Both the position numbers and the translations under genes were made by a program. Shown here one piece after another: positions 1 through 8,821 of a DNA stretch of 64,000 nt. This DNA comes from an uncultured Porphyromonadaceae bacterium (GTDB lineage Bacteria; Bacteroidota; Bacteroidia; Bacteroidales; Muribaculaceae), in NCBI GenBank assembly GCA_947175695.1, contig CAMWNT010000001.1:1-64000 (forward strand). The letters run 5' to 3'. How positions within the stretch are numbered: position 1 is the first letter of the stretch; each line of letters starts with the position of its first letter. The notes beneath the pieces are model-generated. The model was given only the letters and a program-made list of their open reading frames with translations, was not told where the DNA came from and did no database searches.

Positions 1-119
1 CGCGATTTTTTTGCCTTCTGCCCCGATTTTCTTCGTTTTTTTCCTCCGCCGAGGCTGTTTTTTAGTGTTTTTCCGAAGTTTTTCGACTCTCGGGAGTCAC
101 CCAACGCAAAAAACGGACA

Positions 120-154
120 GAGCGTGGCAAAATCTTAATGATTTCACCACGCTC
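120..154 (-). terminator. Probable terminator of the lipoprotein gene
   Basis: An 8-bp perfect stem (GAGCGTGG with CCACGCTC) with a loop containing a further AAATC/GATTT pairing. Read on the minus strand it is followed by a run of six T residues at about 105-110. It lies about 100 bases past the stop of the gene at 253-747. The rest of 1-252 shows no gene. Confidence 0.5.
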
Positions 155-252
155 CGGTCATCTAATATATAACAATCCTGAATGGGGTATTGTTTCAGAG
201 CTTTTCCGAGGCCTTAATGAAGCGAACTGACGAACTCGGCCTCCGGATCAAA

Positions 253-747
253 TCACCACGGCGCACCTCTGACAGCAGAATAGACGTAGGTCTGCACACC
301 GTTGTACGACTTCCATTGAAGATAGAGTATATTGCCGCCGGCGGCAAACCAGTAGTTCATCGTTGTCGGCGAGCCGCTGGTCTCATATTGAAGGTTGATC
401 TGATAATAGCTGTTTCCCGACACAGCCTCTTGACACCAATATGCGGTATTCTCCCACATACGCCGGCCATCGCTATAATAATAATACTTGCCGCGACCAC
501 CGCCATTGAAGTAAAGGAAATTCACGTCATATCCCGTCACCGTCGCGCCATTGATCTGCACAAGCTGCCAATAACCATTGAGAGACTGGTCGTAGAACGT
601 ATTATTCCATCCATAAGGAGGCGACGGCGACCAACCACTTTCGACATAACAACCGGACAACAAAAGGGCGCAAGCCACACATACCATAGCAAGCACCAAC
701 TTGGCCGACTTCACAGATGCGACCACTCGGGAGCAGAACTTTTTCAT
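253..747 (-). CDS. Hypothetical lipoprotein, Tyr/Asn/Gly-rich
   Basis: This 164-residue protein is a predicted lipoprotein of unknown function. The start is set at the ATG at 747 because MKKFCSRV begins a normal signal peptide; an upstream in-frame start at 780 would add 11 residues of unlikely sequence. A hydrophobic stretch ends in the lipobox LLSGC, so lipidation of that Cys is expected. The mature part is rich in Tyr, Trp, Asn and Gly (for example YYYYSDGRR) and has the look of a small beta-sheet domain; the segment around LNGYWQLVQINGA resembles the start of lipocalin-like domains in Bacteroidetes lipoproteins, which is inference. It is a single gene on the minus strand with its own likely terminator. 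No catalytic motif was recognised. Confidence 0.75.
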   Translation of the reverse strand: MKKFCSRVVASVKSAKLVLAMVCVACALLLSGCYVESGWSPSPPYGWNNTFYDQSLNGYWQLVQINGATVTGYDVNFLYFNGGGRGKYYYYSDGRRMWENTAYWCQEAVSGNSYYQINLQYETSGSPTTMNYWFAAGGNILYLQWKSYNGVQTYVYSAVRGAPW

Positions 748-982
748 AAAACTGGCGTTTTTGGATGAATCCGCAGCCACCCCTGTGGATCGCCGGGTTC
801 GAGTTTAGATAGTGGAAAAATGCGTCAGTTTGGAAGTCAAAAACTTTCACTCACATAATTGAACCGACGTTTACCTATATTAACGCTTGGAGGTCGTCGA
901 AGTTCACGCCGCGCGCCGGCCGGCATTCGGCAGCCCCAACGCCCACTCCGGCATCTCATCACTGCTCAAAAAGCCGAACAGA

Positions 983-1480
983 TCAGAATTCCGTAAAGCA
1001 GAACGGGAGCAACGATGCCACCGACGGAAGCACCAACACTTCATCTCGCCCATAAAGCAACACCTCTATCGGCCCATACATCGCCTCATACTCGAGAAGC
1101 GCCTGGCGACATGCGCCACACGGACTGATCGGCGCCGTCTGGAAATAATCTTCATAATCCAGGCCCTCGGGCTTACCCTCCTTGGTCCATGCAGCGATGG
1201 CAATCTTCTTCATTGGTACTCCCGGATAACGCGCCGACGCATAAAAACAAGCCGACCGCTCGGCACATGTGCCCGACGAAAAAGCGGCGTTCTCCTGATT
1301 CGCGCCCTCGACAATCTCGCCATTATCCATCAATATGGCCGCGCCGACATGGAAATGCGAATATGTGGCCAGACTGTTGCGGGTGGCATTCTTTGCACAT
1401 TCCACAAGGTGACGGTCCTGCTCCGAAAGCTCATCGAGCCCGCAGCTCTTCATGCGAATTACAATCTCTTTATCTTTCAT
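983..1480 (-). CDS. cdd: Cytidine deaminase
   Basis: The enzyme deaminates cytidine and deoxycytidine to uridine and deoxyuridine in pyrimidine salvage in the cytosol. The 165-residue length fits the family. The zinc-site signature is complete: TCAERSA carries one Cys ligand and the catalytic Glu, and PCGACRQ carries the two other Cys ligands. The substrate-binding segment VGAAI and the NQENAAF stretch are also typical. The gene is monocistronic and divergent from the glucosaminidase gene at 1674; its likely promoter is at 1624-1656, which leaves a leader of about 135 bases. The start at 1480 gives the usual N-terminus. Confidence 0.96.
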   Translation of the reverse strand: MKDKEIVIRMKSCGLDELSEQDRHLVECAKNATRNSLATYSHFHVGAAILMDNGEIVEGANQENAAFSSGTCAERSACFYASARYPGVPMKKIAIAAWTKEGKPEGLDYEDYFQTAPISPCGACRQALLEYEAMYGPIEVLLYGRDEVLVLPSVASLLPFCFTEF

Positions 1481-1623
1481 AAGTTTTAGATTATTCGGTT
1501 TTTCAATCTCTTTATATATAATTAAGGTGTAACACCACTCGACGCGCCATAGTTCGGATCCCCGAAGGAGATCATTCCGTAAACCATTTAAGCGACATTT
1601 ATGTAGTAATGGCGGCGCAACTT

Positions 1624-1656
1624 CAAATTTACGAAAAAATTTAGTAATTTCGCAAC
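1624..1656 (-). promoter_or_regulatory. Probable cdd promoter, overlapping a weak divergent promoter
   Basis: On the minus strand the sequence reads GTTG, 21 bases, TAAATTTG, a good match to the Bacteroidetes housekeeping promoter. On the plus strand TAATTTCG at 1645-1652 could serve as the -7 box for the glucosaminidase gene at 1674, with a poor -33 box. The two would compete for the same 30 bases. Confidence 0.55.
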
Positions 1657-1673
1657 ATTACAGAAAAAAACTG

Positions 1674-2582
1674 ATGAAACACTACCGCACATCATTTCTG
1701 CGACGCACGATCCTTATGGCGGCTCTCCTGCCATTATTCTCCCCCGCCGTCGCTCCGGCCGCAAATGCCTACGAAGACTATATCGAGCAATACTCCGAAA
1801 TGGCCATGGAGCAGATGCGAGCCTACGGCGTACCCGCCTCGATCACACTCGCACAAGGCCTACTGGAAAGTGCCGCCGGAAGATCCACTCTTGCCCGCGA
1901 AGGCAACAACCACTTTGGCATCAAATGCCATGCCGACTGGCAGGGCGACACTATGCTCCGCAACGATGACGCCCCCGACGAATGCTTCAGAGTCTATGGC
2001 AACGTAGCCGACAGCTTTCGCGACCACTCCCTGTTCCTCCGCCGCAAACGATATGCAGAACTCTTCGACCTCGACCCTACAGATTACACAGCCTGGGCTC
2101 AAGGTCTGAAAAAATGCGGCTACGCCACCGACCCCAACTACGCCGCACGACTCATATCCATCATCGAGCTATACTCCCTGCAGCGATTCGACGATCCGAC
2201 CCATAAAGTCAACGAAGAAATGGCCGCATTCATCCATCAGACCCTCTGCAACACCCACGTCATCCGCAAAAACCGCGGACTCCACTACGTCATCGCCCAG
2301 CCGGGCGACACCTATGGCAGCATCGCCAAAGAACTGAAAATCAAGAAATCGACACTCCTCAAATACAACGATCGCGTCACCGACCGCGAAATCAAAGCCT
2401 GGGAAGAAGTCTACCTCCAGGAAAAATCCGACGTTGCCCCCGAAGGGGTTAGCCGAGCTACAATCGGCGACGGAGAATCCATCCATTCCATAGCCCAACG
2501 CTACGGCATGAAGACCGAATCGATCCGACGACTAAACCCCGACACTCCCGACACTCCCGGCCAGACGCTCCGACTGCGCTGA
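1674..2582 (+). CDS. Secreted glucosaminidase with two LysM domains
   Basis: This is a peptidoglycan hydrolase of the LytG/FlgJ glucosaminidase family, expected to act in the periplasm. Residues 1-32 form a signal peptide. The glucosaminidase domain spans about 33-180; LAQGLLESAAGRS carries the likely catalytic Glu65, and NNHFGIKC is the second family hallmark. Two LysM modules follow, at about 204-252 and a weaker one at about 262-302, giving peptidoglycan binding. The domain order (hydrolase then LysM) is common in Bacteroidetes. It has its own transcription unit between cdd and tRNA-Arg. Whether it acts in division or turnover cannot be told from sequence. Confidence 0.92.
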   Translation: MKHYRTSFLRRTILMAALLPLFSPAVAPAANAYEDYIEQYSEMAMEQMRAYGVPASITLAQGLLESAAGRSTLAREGNNHFGIKCHADWQGDTMLRNDDAPDECFRVYGNVADSFRDHSLFLRRKRYAELFDLDPTDYTAWAQGLKKCGYATDPNYAARLISIIELYSLQRFDDPTHKVNEEMAAFIHQTLCNTHVIRKNRGLHYVIAQPGDTYGSIAKELKIKKSTLLKYNDRVTDREIKAWEEVYLQEKSDVAPEGVSRATIGDGESIHSIAQRYGMKTESIRRLNPDTPDTPGQTLRLR

Positions 2583-2645
2583 CAGACCCCACAACCCGGC
2601 GAATGTTAAAACCCGTTAAAATTCAATCCCGCGCGCCATTCCCAT

Positions 2646-2677
2646 ATTGAAAAATTTGGGAAATGTAGTTATATTTG
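2646..2677 (+). promoter_or_regulatory. Promoter of tRNA-Arg(CCT)
   Basis: ATTG at 2646-2649, a 20-base spacer, and TATATTTG at 2670-2677 match the Bacteroidetes consensus. Transcription should begin about ten bases before the tRNA. Confidence 0.75.
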
Positions 2678-2694
2678 CATTTAATTAAGCAAAC

Positions 2695-2769
2695 GCCTCT
2701 GTAGTTCAACGGATAGAATAGAAGTTTCCTAAACTTTAGATAGGAGTTCGATTCTCCTCGGAGGTACCA
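2695..2769 (+). tRNA. tRNA-Arg (anticodon CCT)
   Basis: A complete cloverleaf can be drawn: acceptor GCCTCTG pairs with CGGAGGT, the D arm is GTTC/GAAT, and the anticodon loop TTCCTAA places CCT at 2728-2730. The T arm carries the TTCGATT loop. The CCA end is encoded (2767-2769). It would read the rare AGG codon. The M6 protease gene begins 169 bases downstream with no clear promoter of its own. Confidence 0.97.
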
Positions 2770-2938
2770 CGGCATGTCGGCGCACGACTCCCCCCGATCC
2801 GGAATAGGGATGTCGCCGCGCCGCGGCTATAATAAACACAGCCCGACATTTGAATCCGGAAATCCGCTAACCTCTCCGGCTGCCGGGCACACCTCTCTAC
2901 ATCACCGCCACCATATTTAACCAGCATCACATATTGAA

Positions 2939-5062
2939 ATGGACATGAGAAAATTATACGCATTGGCAGCCCTGGCAGCCATACCTGTCGCAGCTCTTGC
3001 ACGTCCGGCCACTCCCGAAATCGGACGCCACACCAATCCCGACGGCCAAGTGATCGAATACCGTGTACACGGCAACGAACACTTCCATTATATCACCACC
3101 GCCGACAACTCCAGCATCCTCGAGCTCAACGGAAAGACAATGAGCCCCATGATGCGCAACGGCGTCACCCTCACTCCGACCGAAGCAACTCTCTCAATGC
3201 TTCGCGCCGAACTCCCCGAAGACCCCGCATGCTCCCACACAGCTGCATCATCCGGCAAAGTCAACCGCATGGCCGCCCTTGATGGCAACGGCCGCTCCAC
3301 ATATCCGACTATCGGCGAAATCCACGCCTGCGTCATCCTCCTCGAATATCCCGACACCCCGTTCTCCTTCGACAACCCCAAAGAGCTTTACGAACGCCTC
3401 TGCAACGAAAAAGGATACTCCGATTTCCAGTCAAAAGGCTCAGCCAAAGACTACTATGAAGCTTGCTCCGGAGGTAAGTTCTCGCCCACATTCGACGTCT
3501 ACGGCCCCATTCGCCTCGAACACGAAGCAAAATGGTATGTAGGCGACGACGACCCGACAATCAACGGCTACCACCACAACGCCCGCTTCGGAGTCGCTAT
3601 CAAAGAAGCACTTGAAGCGCTTGACCCCGACGTTGACTTCTCCCAATACGACTACGACAACAACGGCGAAATCGACAGCATATTCTTCTACTACTCAGGC
3701 TACGGACAGGCCGACCTTATCGCCGTCGACCCCGTCGCCGCCGCTCTCACAGTATGGCCCCACCAGGCCGACTTCGCCCGCTACACAACCGAATATTCCG
3801 GCACAATAGGCCTCGACCCGATCTACGTCGACGGCAAACGCATGGGCCCCTACGCATGCTCCAACGAGCTCAACGCCTCGGCCAAAATCCCCGCCGACCA
3901 AAAGCCATGGCTCGACGGAATCGGCGCATTCTGCCACGAATACGGCCATGTGCTCGGCCTCCCCGACCTCTACGACGTCTCAAACTCCGGCACTCCCACC
4001 CCCGGATCATACACCGTCATGGACACCGGCTCATACAACAGCCTCTCCACTTGCCCGCCCCTCTATTCAGCCTACGAAAAATGGGTCTGCAACTGGCTTG
4101 AATACACCGACCCCGTCGACAACACCGCCTACACCCTCAACCCCCAGACCGGCGCCGACGCCAATGCACTCCGACTCCGTGTGCCACGCCCCGGCAACCG
4201 ATACTACGGCGAATACTACGTGCTCGAATGCCGCGACAACACTTCATGGGACGCCAGCCTCCCCAGCAACGGCCTCCTCATCTGGCGCATCAACTACTCC
4301 AACAACGCATGGACATGGAACAACGTCAATGTCAACGGCACTCCCAACATTGAGCTCATCGGCCCCTCGTCGGCCACAACCCTCAAAGGTTGGCCCGGAC
4401 TCGACGGCCTCGCCACATACATCAGCCCTGCAAGCGCTAAACTCACGCCCGCTTGTCTCGGCGGAAAAACGCCCCTCGACTGCGTCATCACCAACATCGC
4501 TTTCGACTACGACAACCCCGAAGGTTGCCCCGTGACCCTCGAATACAACGTCTATGGCGAAAACAACGCCACCACCTTGCTCCACAGCAACGTCGAAAAC
4601 GACCAGGCCGCACGCACCCTCACATTCCACTGGGATGAAGTCGAAGGAGCCACCAACTACCAGCTGACCGTCAAACGCCGCGACAGCAGCGGACGCGAAA
4701 TGGTCGTAGGCGACCTTGACGAAACCCCCGTCGGCAACGTCAATCAATACCTCCTGCGCAACATTTCCGCCCTCCAGTGGAGCCAGACATTCACGGTCTA
4801 CGTACGCCCCGTCATCGGCATCCCCTCCACCGTGACAAGCAACGTGCTGACATTTGTCCCCGCCGACCTCCCCGAATACAACTCCGTAGCGGAAATCGAC
4901 CTTGACAACGTCATCATCCGTGGCGGCAAAGGCGAGATCATCGCTCCCGAAGGCGCACGCGTATTCAACCTCAGCGGCGTCGAGACCGGACTGACCGGAC
5001 TCCCCGCAGGCGTCTACATCGTGACCCTCAACGGAGCCTCGGCAAAGGTTGTCGTAAAATAA
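2939..5062 (+). CDS. Secreted M6-family metalloprotease with C-terminal sorting-like domain
   Basis: A 707-residue zinc metalloprotease of the immune-inhibitor-A (M6) type. A signal peptide ending near AALA precedes the mature protein; translation may start at the ATG at 2939 or two codons later. The zinc motif HEYGHVLGLPD has His333, Glu334 and His337, and the Met-turn region VMDTGSYN follows. A fibronectin-like region follows at about 540-640. The last 60 residues end in GVYIVTLNG then AKVVVK, resembling the type A C-terminal sorting domain used by type IX secretion; this assignment is inference. A second M6 protease is encoded at 28076-30481. Codon use is strongly biased to C-ending codons, as in neighbouring plus-strand genes. 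Confidence 0.9.
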   Translation: MDMRKLYALAALAAIPVAALARPATPEIGRHTNPDGQVIEYRVHGNEHFHYITTADNSSILELNGKTMSPMMRNGVTLTPTEATLSMLRAELPEDPACSHTAASSGKVNRMAALDGNGRSTYPTIGEIHACVILLEYPDTPFSFDNPKELYERLCNEKGYSDFQSKGSAKDYYEACSGGKFSPTFDVYGPIRLEHEAKWYVGDDDPTINGYHHNARFGVAIKEALEALDPDVDFSQYDYDNNGEIDSIFFYYSGYGQADLIAVDPVAAALTVWPHQADFARYTTEYSGTIGLDPIYVDGKRMGPYACSNELNASAKIPADQKPWLDGIGAFCHEYGHVLGLPDLYDVSNSGTPTPGSYTVMDTGSYNSLSTCPPLYSAYEKWVCNWLEYTDPVDNTAYTLNPQTGADANALRLRVPRPGNRYYGEYYVLECRDNTSWDASLPSNGLLIWRINYSNNAWTWNNVNVNGTPNIELIGPSSATTLKGWPGLDGLATYISPASAKLTPACLGGKTPLDCVITNIAFDYDNPEGCPVTLEYNVYGENNATTLLHSNVENDQAARTLTFHWDEVEGATNYQLTVKRRDSSGREMVVGDLDETPVGNVNQYLLRNISALQWSQTFTVYVRPVIGIPSTVTSNVLTFVPADLPEYNSVAEIDLDNVIIRGGKGEIIAPEGARVFNLSGVETGLTGLPAGVYIVTLNGASAKVVVK

Positions 5063-5174
5063 AACTTCAACCTCCCGATACCCCTCCGACAGGGATTATG
5101 AGCCCCCCGACAAGAGGAAAAGCACCTAAAAATAGGGTTTTACACCCTCGAAAATAAAAAAAGTGCCCAAAGTA

Positions 5175-5206
5175 GTTGGTAATTATCTTAAAACTAACTA
5201 TCTTTG
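5175..5206 (+). promoter_or_regulatory. Promoter of the DUF177-rpmF unit
   Basis: GTTG at 5175-5178, a 20-base spacer and TATCTTTG at 5199-5206 fit the consensus well. The promoter is bracketed by an imperfect inverted repeat: AAAAGTGCCCAAAG at its left and CTTTGTGGCACTTTT at its right, the latter overlapping the -7 box. Confidence 0.75.
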
Positions 5207-5234
5207 TGGCACTTTTTAAATTTATTGCATTACT

Positions 5235-5765
5235 GTGGGAAAATTCTCAGCGTTTAAAGTGCAACTCGCTCAGCTGCCCGACGGGCATTTCGAGCAGGAT
5301 TTCGTATGCGACACGGAGTTTTTCAAGAACATGGAGCACCCCGGCATTCACTCGGCCGACGTCAAAGTGCACCTTGATCTTGAGAAGCGCCATGACGTCT
5401 ACGACTGCACGTTTCATTGCAAAGGAGTCGTACAAGTGCCCTGCGACCGATGCCTTGACCTTCTTGACATCGACATCGACACGGAATATCACATCATCGT
5501 CAAATATGGCGAAAGCTATAACGACGAAAGCGACGACATCCTTGTCATCCCATACAGCAACCCCTACCTGAACGTAGCCTACATGCTCTACGACACGATT
5601 GTGCTCTGCATCCCCCTCCGCCACGTTCATCCCATGGGCAAATGCAATCGCGCAATGGCCGCCGCGCTCAACCGCCACAAGGCCACTTCCGCCGACGACG
5701 AATTCGACATCGACGAAATCGAAAACGAAGCCGAAGACGCCGCCGCAGCCGACTCCGAAGATTGA
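5235..5765 (+). CDS. DUF177 (YceD-family) protein, large-subunit rRNA maturation factor
   Basis: A 176-residue YceD/DUF177 protein. The family is almost always encoded before rpmF and is linked to 23S rRNA accumulation. The VPCDRCLD segment is the typical Cys pair of the family, and the C-terminal region is very acidic. No ATG fits; the start is the GTG at 5235, about 22 bases after the expected transcription start from the promoter at 5175-5206. The gene is followed after 70 bases by rpmF and the two are likely co-transcribed. The Asp/Glu-rich tail of about 20 residues is low complexity. Confidence 0.88.
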   Translation: MGKFSAFKVQLAQLPDGHFEQDFVCDTEFFKNMEHPGIHSADVKVHLDLEKRHDVYDCTFHCKGVVQVPCDRCLDLLDIDIDTEYHIIVKYGESYNDESDDILVIPYSNPYLNVAYMLYDTIVLCIPLRHVHPMGKCNRAMAAALNRHKATSADDEFDIDEIENEAEDAAAADSED

Positions 5766-5835
5766 CCTCAATCCCGGCTCCGGCCTTTCACGGAGTCCGA
5801 CCAAACATAAAATCAACTAAAAAGAACATAGAAAA

Positions 5836-6024
5836 ATGGCACATCCTAAACGCAGACAATCGCACACCAGAACAGCGAAACGTCGCACACACGACAAAGC
5901 CCTCATCCCCACTCTCGCTATCTGCCCCAACTGCGGCGCATGGCACGTATATCACACTGTTTGCGGTGAATGCGGTTACTATCGCGGCAAACTCGTGATC
6001 GAAAAAGACACAGTGACTGTCTGA
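5836..6024 (+). CDS. rpmF: 50S ribosomal protein L32
   Basis: The 62-residue product begins MAHPKRRQSHTRTAKRR, the invariant L32 N-terminus. The zinc-ribbon Cys pairs CPNCGAWH and CGECGYY are both present, so this is the Zn-binding form. It follows the DUF177 gene and precedes fabH, the usual order. A terminator-like structure at 6157-6228 probably separates it from fabH. Confidence 0.98.
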   Translation: MAHPKRRQSHTRTAKRRTHDKALIPTLAICPNCGAWHVYHTVCGECGYYRGKLVIEKDTVTV

Positions 6025-6156
6025 TCCCGATCGGCCCGGAAGCCATCTCTCAAATTGGCTTCAAGGGGACGGCCCGACATGCTAACAGCGCGCCCATTCC
6101 AGGCCCGCGGCCCGACAATCCCGGCCGTGTGCCACTGACTCGGCCCGCAACCTTAC

Positions 6157-6228
6157 AGATTGTCTAATCCTCTCCGAAGTTTCGACAGCCGAGCGCCTCG
6201 GAAGACATTAGGCAATCTTTCTTTTTCC
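6157..6228 (+). terminator. Branched terminator after rpmF
   Basis: AGATTGTCTAAT pairs with ATTAGGCAATCT (one G-T wobble) around an inner TCCGA/TCGGA stem, followed by TTCTTTTTC. A smaller hairpin (GAAGCCA/TGGCTTC) lies at 6039-6062. The 6025-6379 gap holds these and nothing else I can identify; no consensus promoter for fabH was found. Confidence 0.6.
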
Positions 6229-6379
6229 CCTATCCCCCTCTCTCCGGAGATATTCATTTTCATTCATGCCCCTTACCCCCATCGATGACCCCTGAGGATA
6301 CGGAGCAATCGGAATATTTACCCTCCAGAATAGAGGACGCCATGCTCCCGGGGATGTCGCCCTCTTAATTATCCCTATT

Positions 6380-7372
6380 ATGCAAAACGCAATCATCAGC
6401 GGTATCGCATCTTATGTCCCCGACGACATCCTCGACAACGAGATGCTCTCTAAAATGGTGGACACCAACGACGAATGGATCACTACCCGCGTCGGCATCA
6501 AGCAGCGTCGCATCCTACACGCCGAAGGAAAAGGTTCGAGCTTCCTCGGCGCTAAAGCCGTCGAAAAACTGCTCTCCGAAACAGGCACTAACCCGGAAGA
6601 GATCGACCTCCTGATCTGCGCCACCTCCAACCCGGACTACCGCTTCCCCTCGACTGCAAGCGTCATCATCCACGACACTGATCTCAAAAACGCTTACGGC
6701 TTCGACATCCAGGCCGCTTGCGCCGGGTTCATCGTCGCTATGCAGGCCGCAAGAGCCTACATCTCCGCCGGCCTCTACAAAAAGGTCATCGTCGTTTGCG
6801 CCGAGAAAATGTCGAGCATGACAAACTATAACGACCGCGCGACTTGCCCCCTTTTCGGCGACGCCGCCGCAGCTGTAATCGTCGAGCCTTCCGACCAAAA
6901 CCTCGGTGTGATCGATGGTGAATTCCATGTCGACGGATCCGGCCTGCCCCACCTCCTCATGAAAGCCGGCGGAAGTGTCGCGCCCGCATCACACGCTACT
7001 GTCGATGCCGAGGAACACTTCATCTATCAGGAGGGTCGCGCCGTCTATAAACACGCTGTCAGCGACATGCTCAACTCTTCGCTCAGCGTCATGAACCGCA
7101 ACGGCCTCTCGACCGACGACATCGACTGGTTTGTGCCTCATCAGGCAAACCTCCGTATCATCGAAGCTGTCGGCCAAAGAATCAAAATCCCCGCTGAGAA
7201 GACTCTCGTCAATATCGAGCACTTCGGCAATACTTCCGCCGCATCTATTCCTCTCTGTCTTGACGAATACAAAAACAAACTCCATAAAGGCGACAAAGTG
7301 TTGCTGACTGCCTTCGGCGCCGGCTTCACCTGGGGCGCAATGTATCTTATCTGGGCTATCGATCCCAAATAA
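6380..7372 (+). CDS. fabH: Beta-ketoacyl-ACP synthase III
   Basis: FabH starts type II fatty acid synthesis by condensing acetyl-CoA with malonyl-ACP. The 330-residue protein has the complete Cys-His-Asn set: the nucleophile in IQAACAGF, the His in VPHQANLRI and the Asn in GNTSAAS. The CoA-site residues of the N-terminal TNDEWITTRVGI segment are standard. It lies in the DUF177-rpmF-fabH order typical of bacteria and precedes era, as usual in Bacteroidetes. A terminator at 7409-7461 suggests era has separate transcription. There are no oddities. Confidence 0.97.
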   Translation: MQNAIISGIASYVPDDILDNEMLSKMVDTNDEWITTRVGIKQRRILHAEGKGSSFLGAKAVEKLLSETGTNPEEIDLLICATSNPDYRFPSTASVIIHDTDLKNAYGFDIQAACAGFIVAMQAARAYISAGLYKKVIVVCAEKMSSMTNYNDRATCPLFGDAAAAVIVEPSDQNLGVIDGEFHVDGSGLPHLLMKAGGSVAPASHATVDAEEHFIYQEGRAVYKHAVSDMLNSSLSVMNRNGLSTDDIDWFVPHQANLRIIEAVGQRIKIPAEKTLVNIEHFGNTSAASIPLCLDEYKNKLHKGDKVLLTAFGAGFTWGAMYLIWAIDPK

Positions 7373-7408
7373 TATCACTCGCCCCCCGTCCATCAAATTA
7401 TCGACACT

Positions 7409-7461
7409 CCGGCTGCCGACTCGCCTATCACGGCGCAGCCGACAGCCGGATGTCGCTTTTT
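7409..7461 (+). terminator. Terminator after fabH
   Basis: CCGGCTGCCGA at 7409-7419 pairs with CCGACAGCCGG at 7439-7449, followed by CTTTTTAC. The remaining 7462-7740 gap contains no recognised gene or consensus promoter. Confidence 0.55.
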
Positions 7462-7740
7462 ACACCCTTAACCACGCTTGACACCCATCACGCGCAACAA
7501 TAGTCGTTATTAACACCTGTTAATACACCCAACCATCTGACTACCCGAATATTGCCGCTTACCTACGAACTCCAAAGCGCTGCAATTCGTTGTAAAATTG
7601 TCAATACGTGTGTCTCGACCATTCTACCCGTCCGGATGATCACGACGCCCCCTTGACGACTCACAACCAAATCAATCCCAAAACCCATCCCGGAAGCGGC
7701 TCCGGACGCCACCAGCTTCCCCGACGACAATTCTTTTATA

Positions 7741-8664
7741 ATGGAAAACGAAATCAACAACGCCCAGGCGCAACCGTCGGCCTCCCACCGCGCCGGATTC
7801 GTAAATATCGTAGGCAACCCCAATGTAGGCAAATCAACTCTGATGAACGATCTTGTCGGCGAACGAATTTCGATCATCACCAACAAAGCTCAGACAACTC
7901 GCCATCGAATCATGGGCATCGTCAACACCCCGGAATATCAGATCGTATATTCCGACACTCCCGGCGTGCTCAAACCAAAATACAAACTCCAGGAGTCGAT
8001 GCTCGAATTCTCTGAAGGCGCACTGACCGACGCCGACATTCTTCTCTATGTCACCGACGTCGTTGAAGACCCCGAGAAAAACGCCGACTTCCTCGATCGT
8101 GTCGCAAAAGAGAAAATCCCCGTGCTCCTCGTCATCAATAAAGTCGACCTCCTAAAAGGCAACGACCAGCTCGAAGAGCTCGTCGCTCGCTGGAAAAAGC
8201 GTCTCCCCAACGCCGAAATCTTCCCGACTTCAGCCACTGAAAAATTCAACGTCGACAACCTCAAGGCACGCATCGTCGAGCTCCTTCCCGTCGCGCCCCC
8301 TTATTTCGGGAAAGACGCTCTGACCGATAAGCCCGCGCGATTCTTCGTCACCGAAATCATACGCGAAAAACTCCTTCTCAACTACGACAAGGAAATTCCT
8401 TACAGCACGGAAGTGCTCGTCGAAAAATTCGAAGAGAAGGAGAATGCCATCCATATCATGACGGTCATCTACGTCGAACGCGACTCCCAGAAAGGTATCA
8501 TCATCGGCAAAGGGGGCGAAAAGATCAAGAAAGTCGGCATTGAAGCTCGCCACGATATCGAGAAGTTCTTCGACAAAAAGGTATTCCTCGAAATCTTTGT
8601 CAAAGTCGAAAAAGACTGGCGCAACCGCGAAAACAAACTCAAGCAATTCGGATACATGGATTGA
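7741..8664 (+). CDS. era: GTPase Era
   Basis: Era binds the 3' end of 16S rRNA and helps small-subunit assembly. In the 307-residue protein, the G1 loop GNPNVGKST, the G3 DTPG and the G4 NKVD motifs lie in the N-terminal GTPase domain, and GIIIGKGGEKIKKVG is the KH-domain RNA-binding loop at the C-terminus. The start at 7741 gives about 17 residues before the G domain, slightly longer than in some relatives. The gene der follows after 157 bases; era-der adjacency is common in Bacteroidetes. Confidence 0.97.
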   Translation: MENEINNAQAQPSASHRAGFVNIVGNPNVGKSTLMNDLVGERISIITNKAQTTRHRIMGIVNTPEYQIVYSDTPGVLKPKYKLQESMLEFSEGALTDADILLYVTDVVEDPEKNADFLDRVAKEKIPVLLVINKVDLLKGNDQLEELVARWKKRLPNAEIFPTSATEKFNVDNLKARIVELLPVAPPYFGKDALTDKPARFFVTEIIREKLLLNYDKEIPYSTEVLVEKFEEKENAIHIMTVIYVERDSQKGIIIGKGGEKIKKVGIEARHDIEKFFDKKVFLEIFVKVEKDWRNRENKLKQFGYMD

Positions 8665-8821
8665 TCTCTGCCCGGCTTCCGCCATCCAACCACCCCGGAT
8701 GACGACGGCCGGCGGAAATCCCGCTCCGAACAACATCAACTTATAAACCCGATCGGGAGAACCACCGCCGGAATACACTCCTACCCGACAGCCGGCCCGG
8801 ACGCTCCCCCCAACTTACAAA

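Noticed and set aside
190-768. 192-codon plus-strand frame over the first lipoprotein gene
   Set aside because: It is antisense to a protein with signal peptide and lipobox, and shows no motif of its own.
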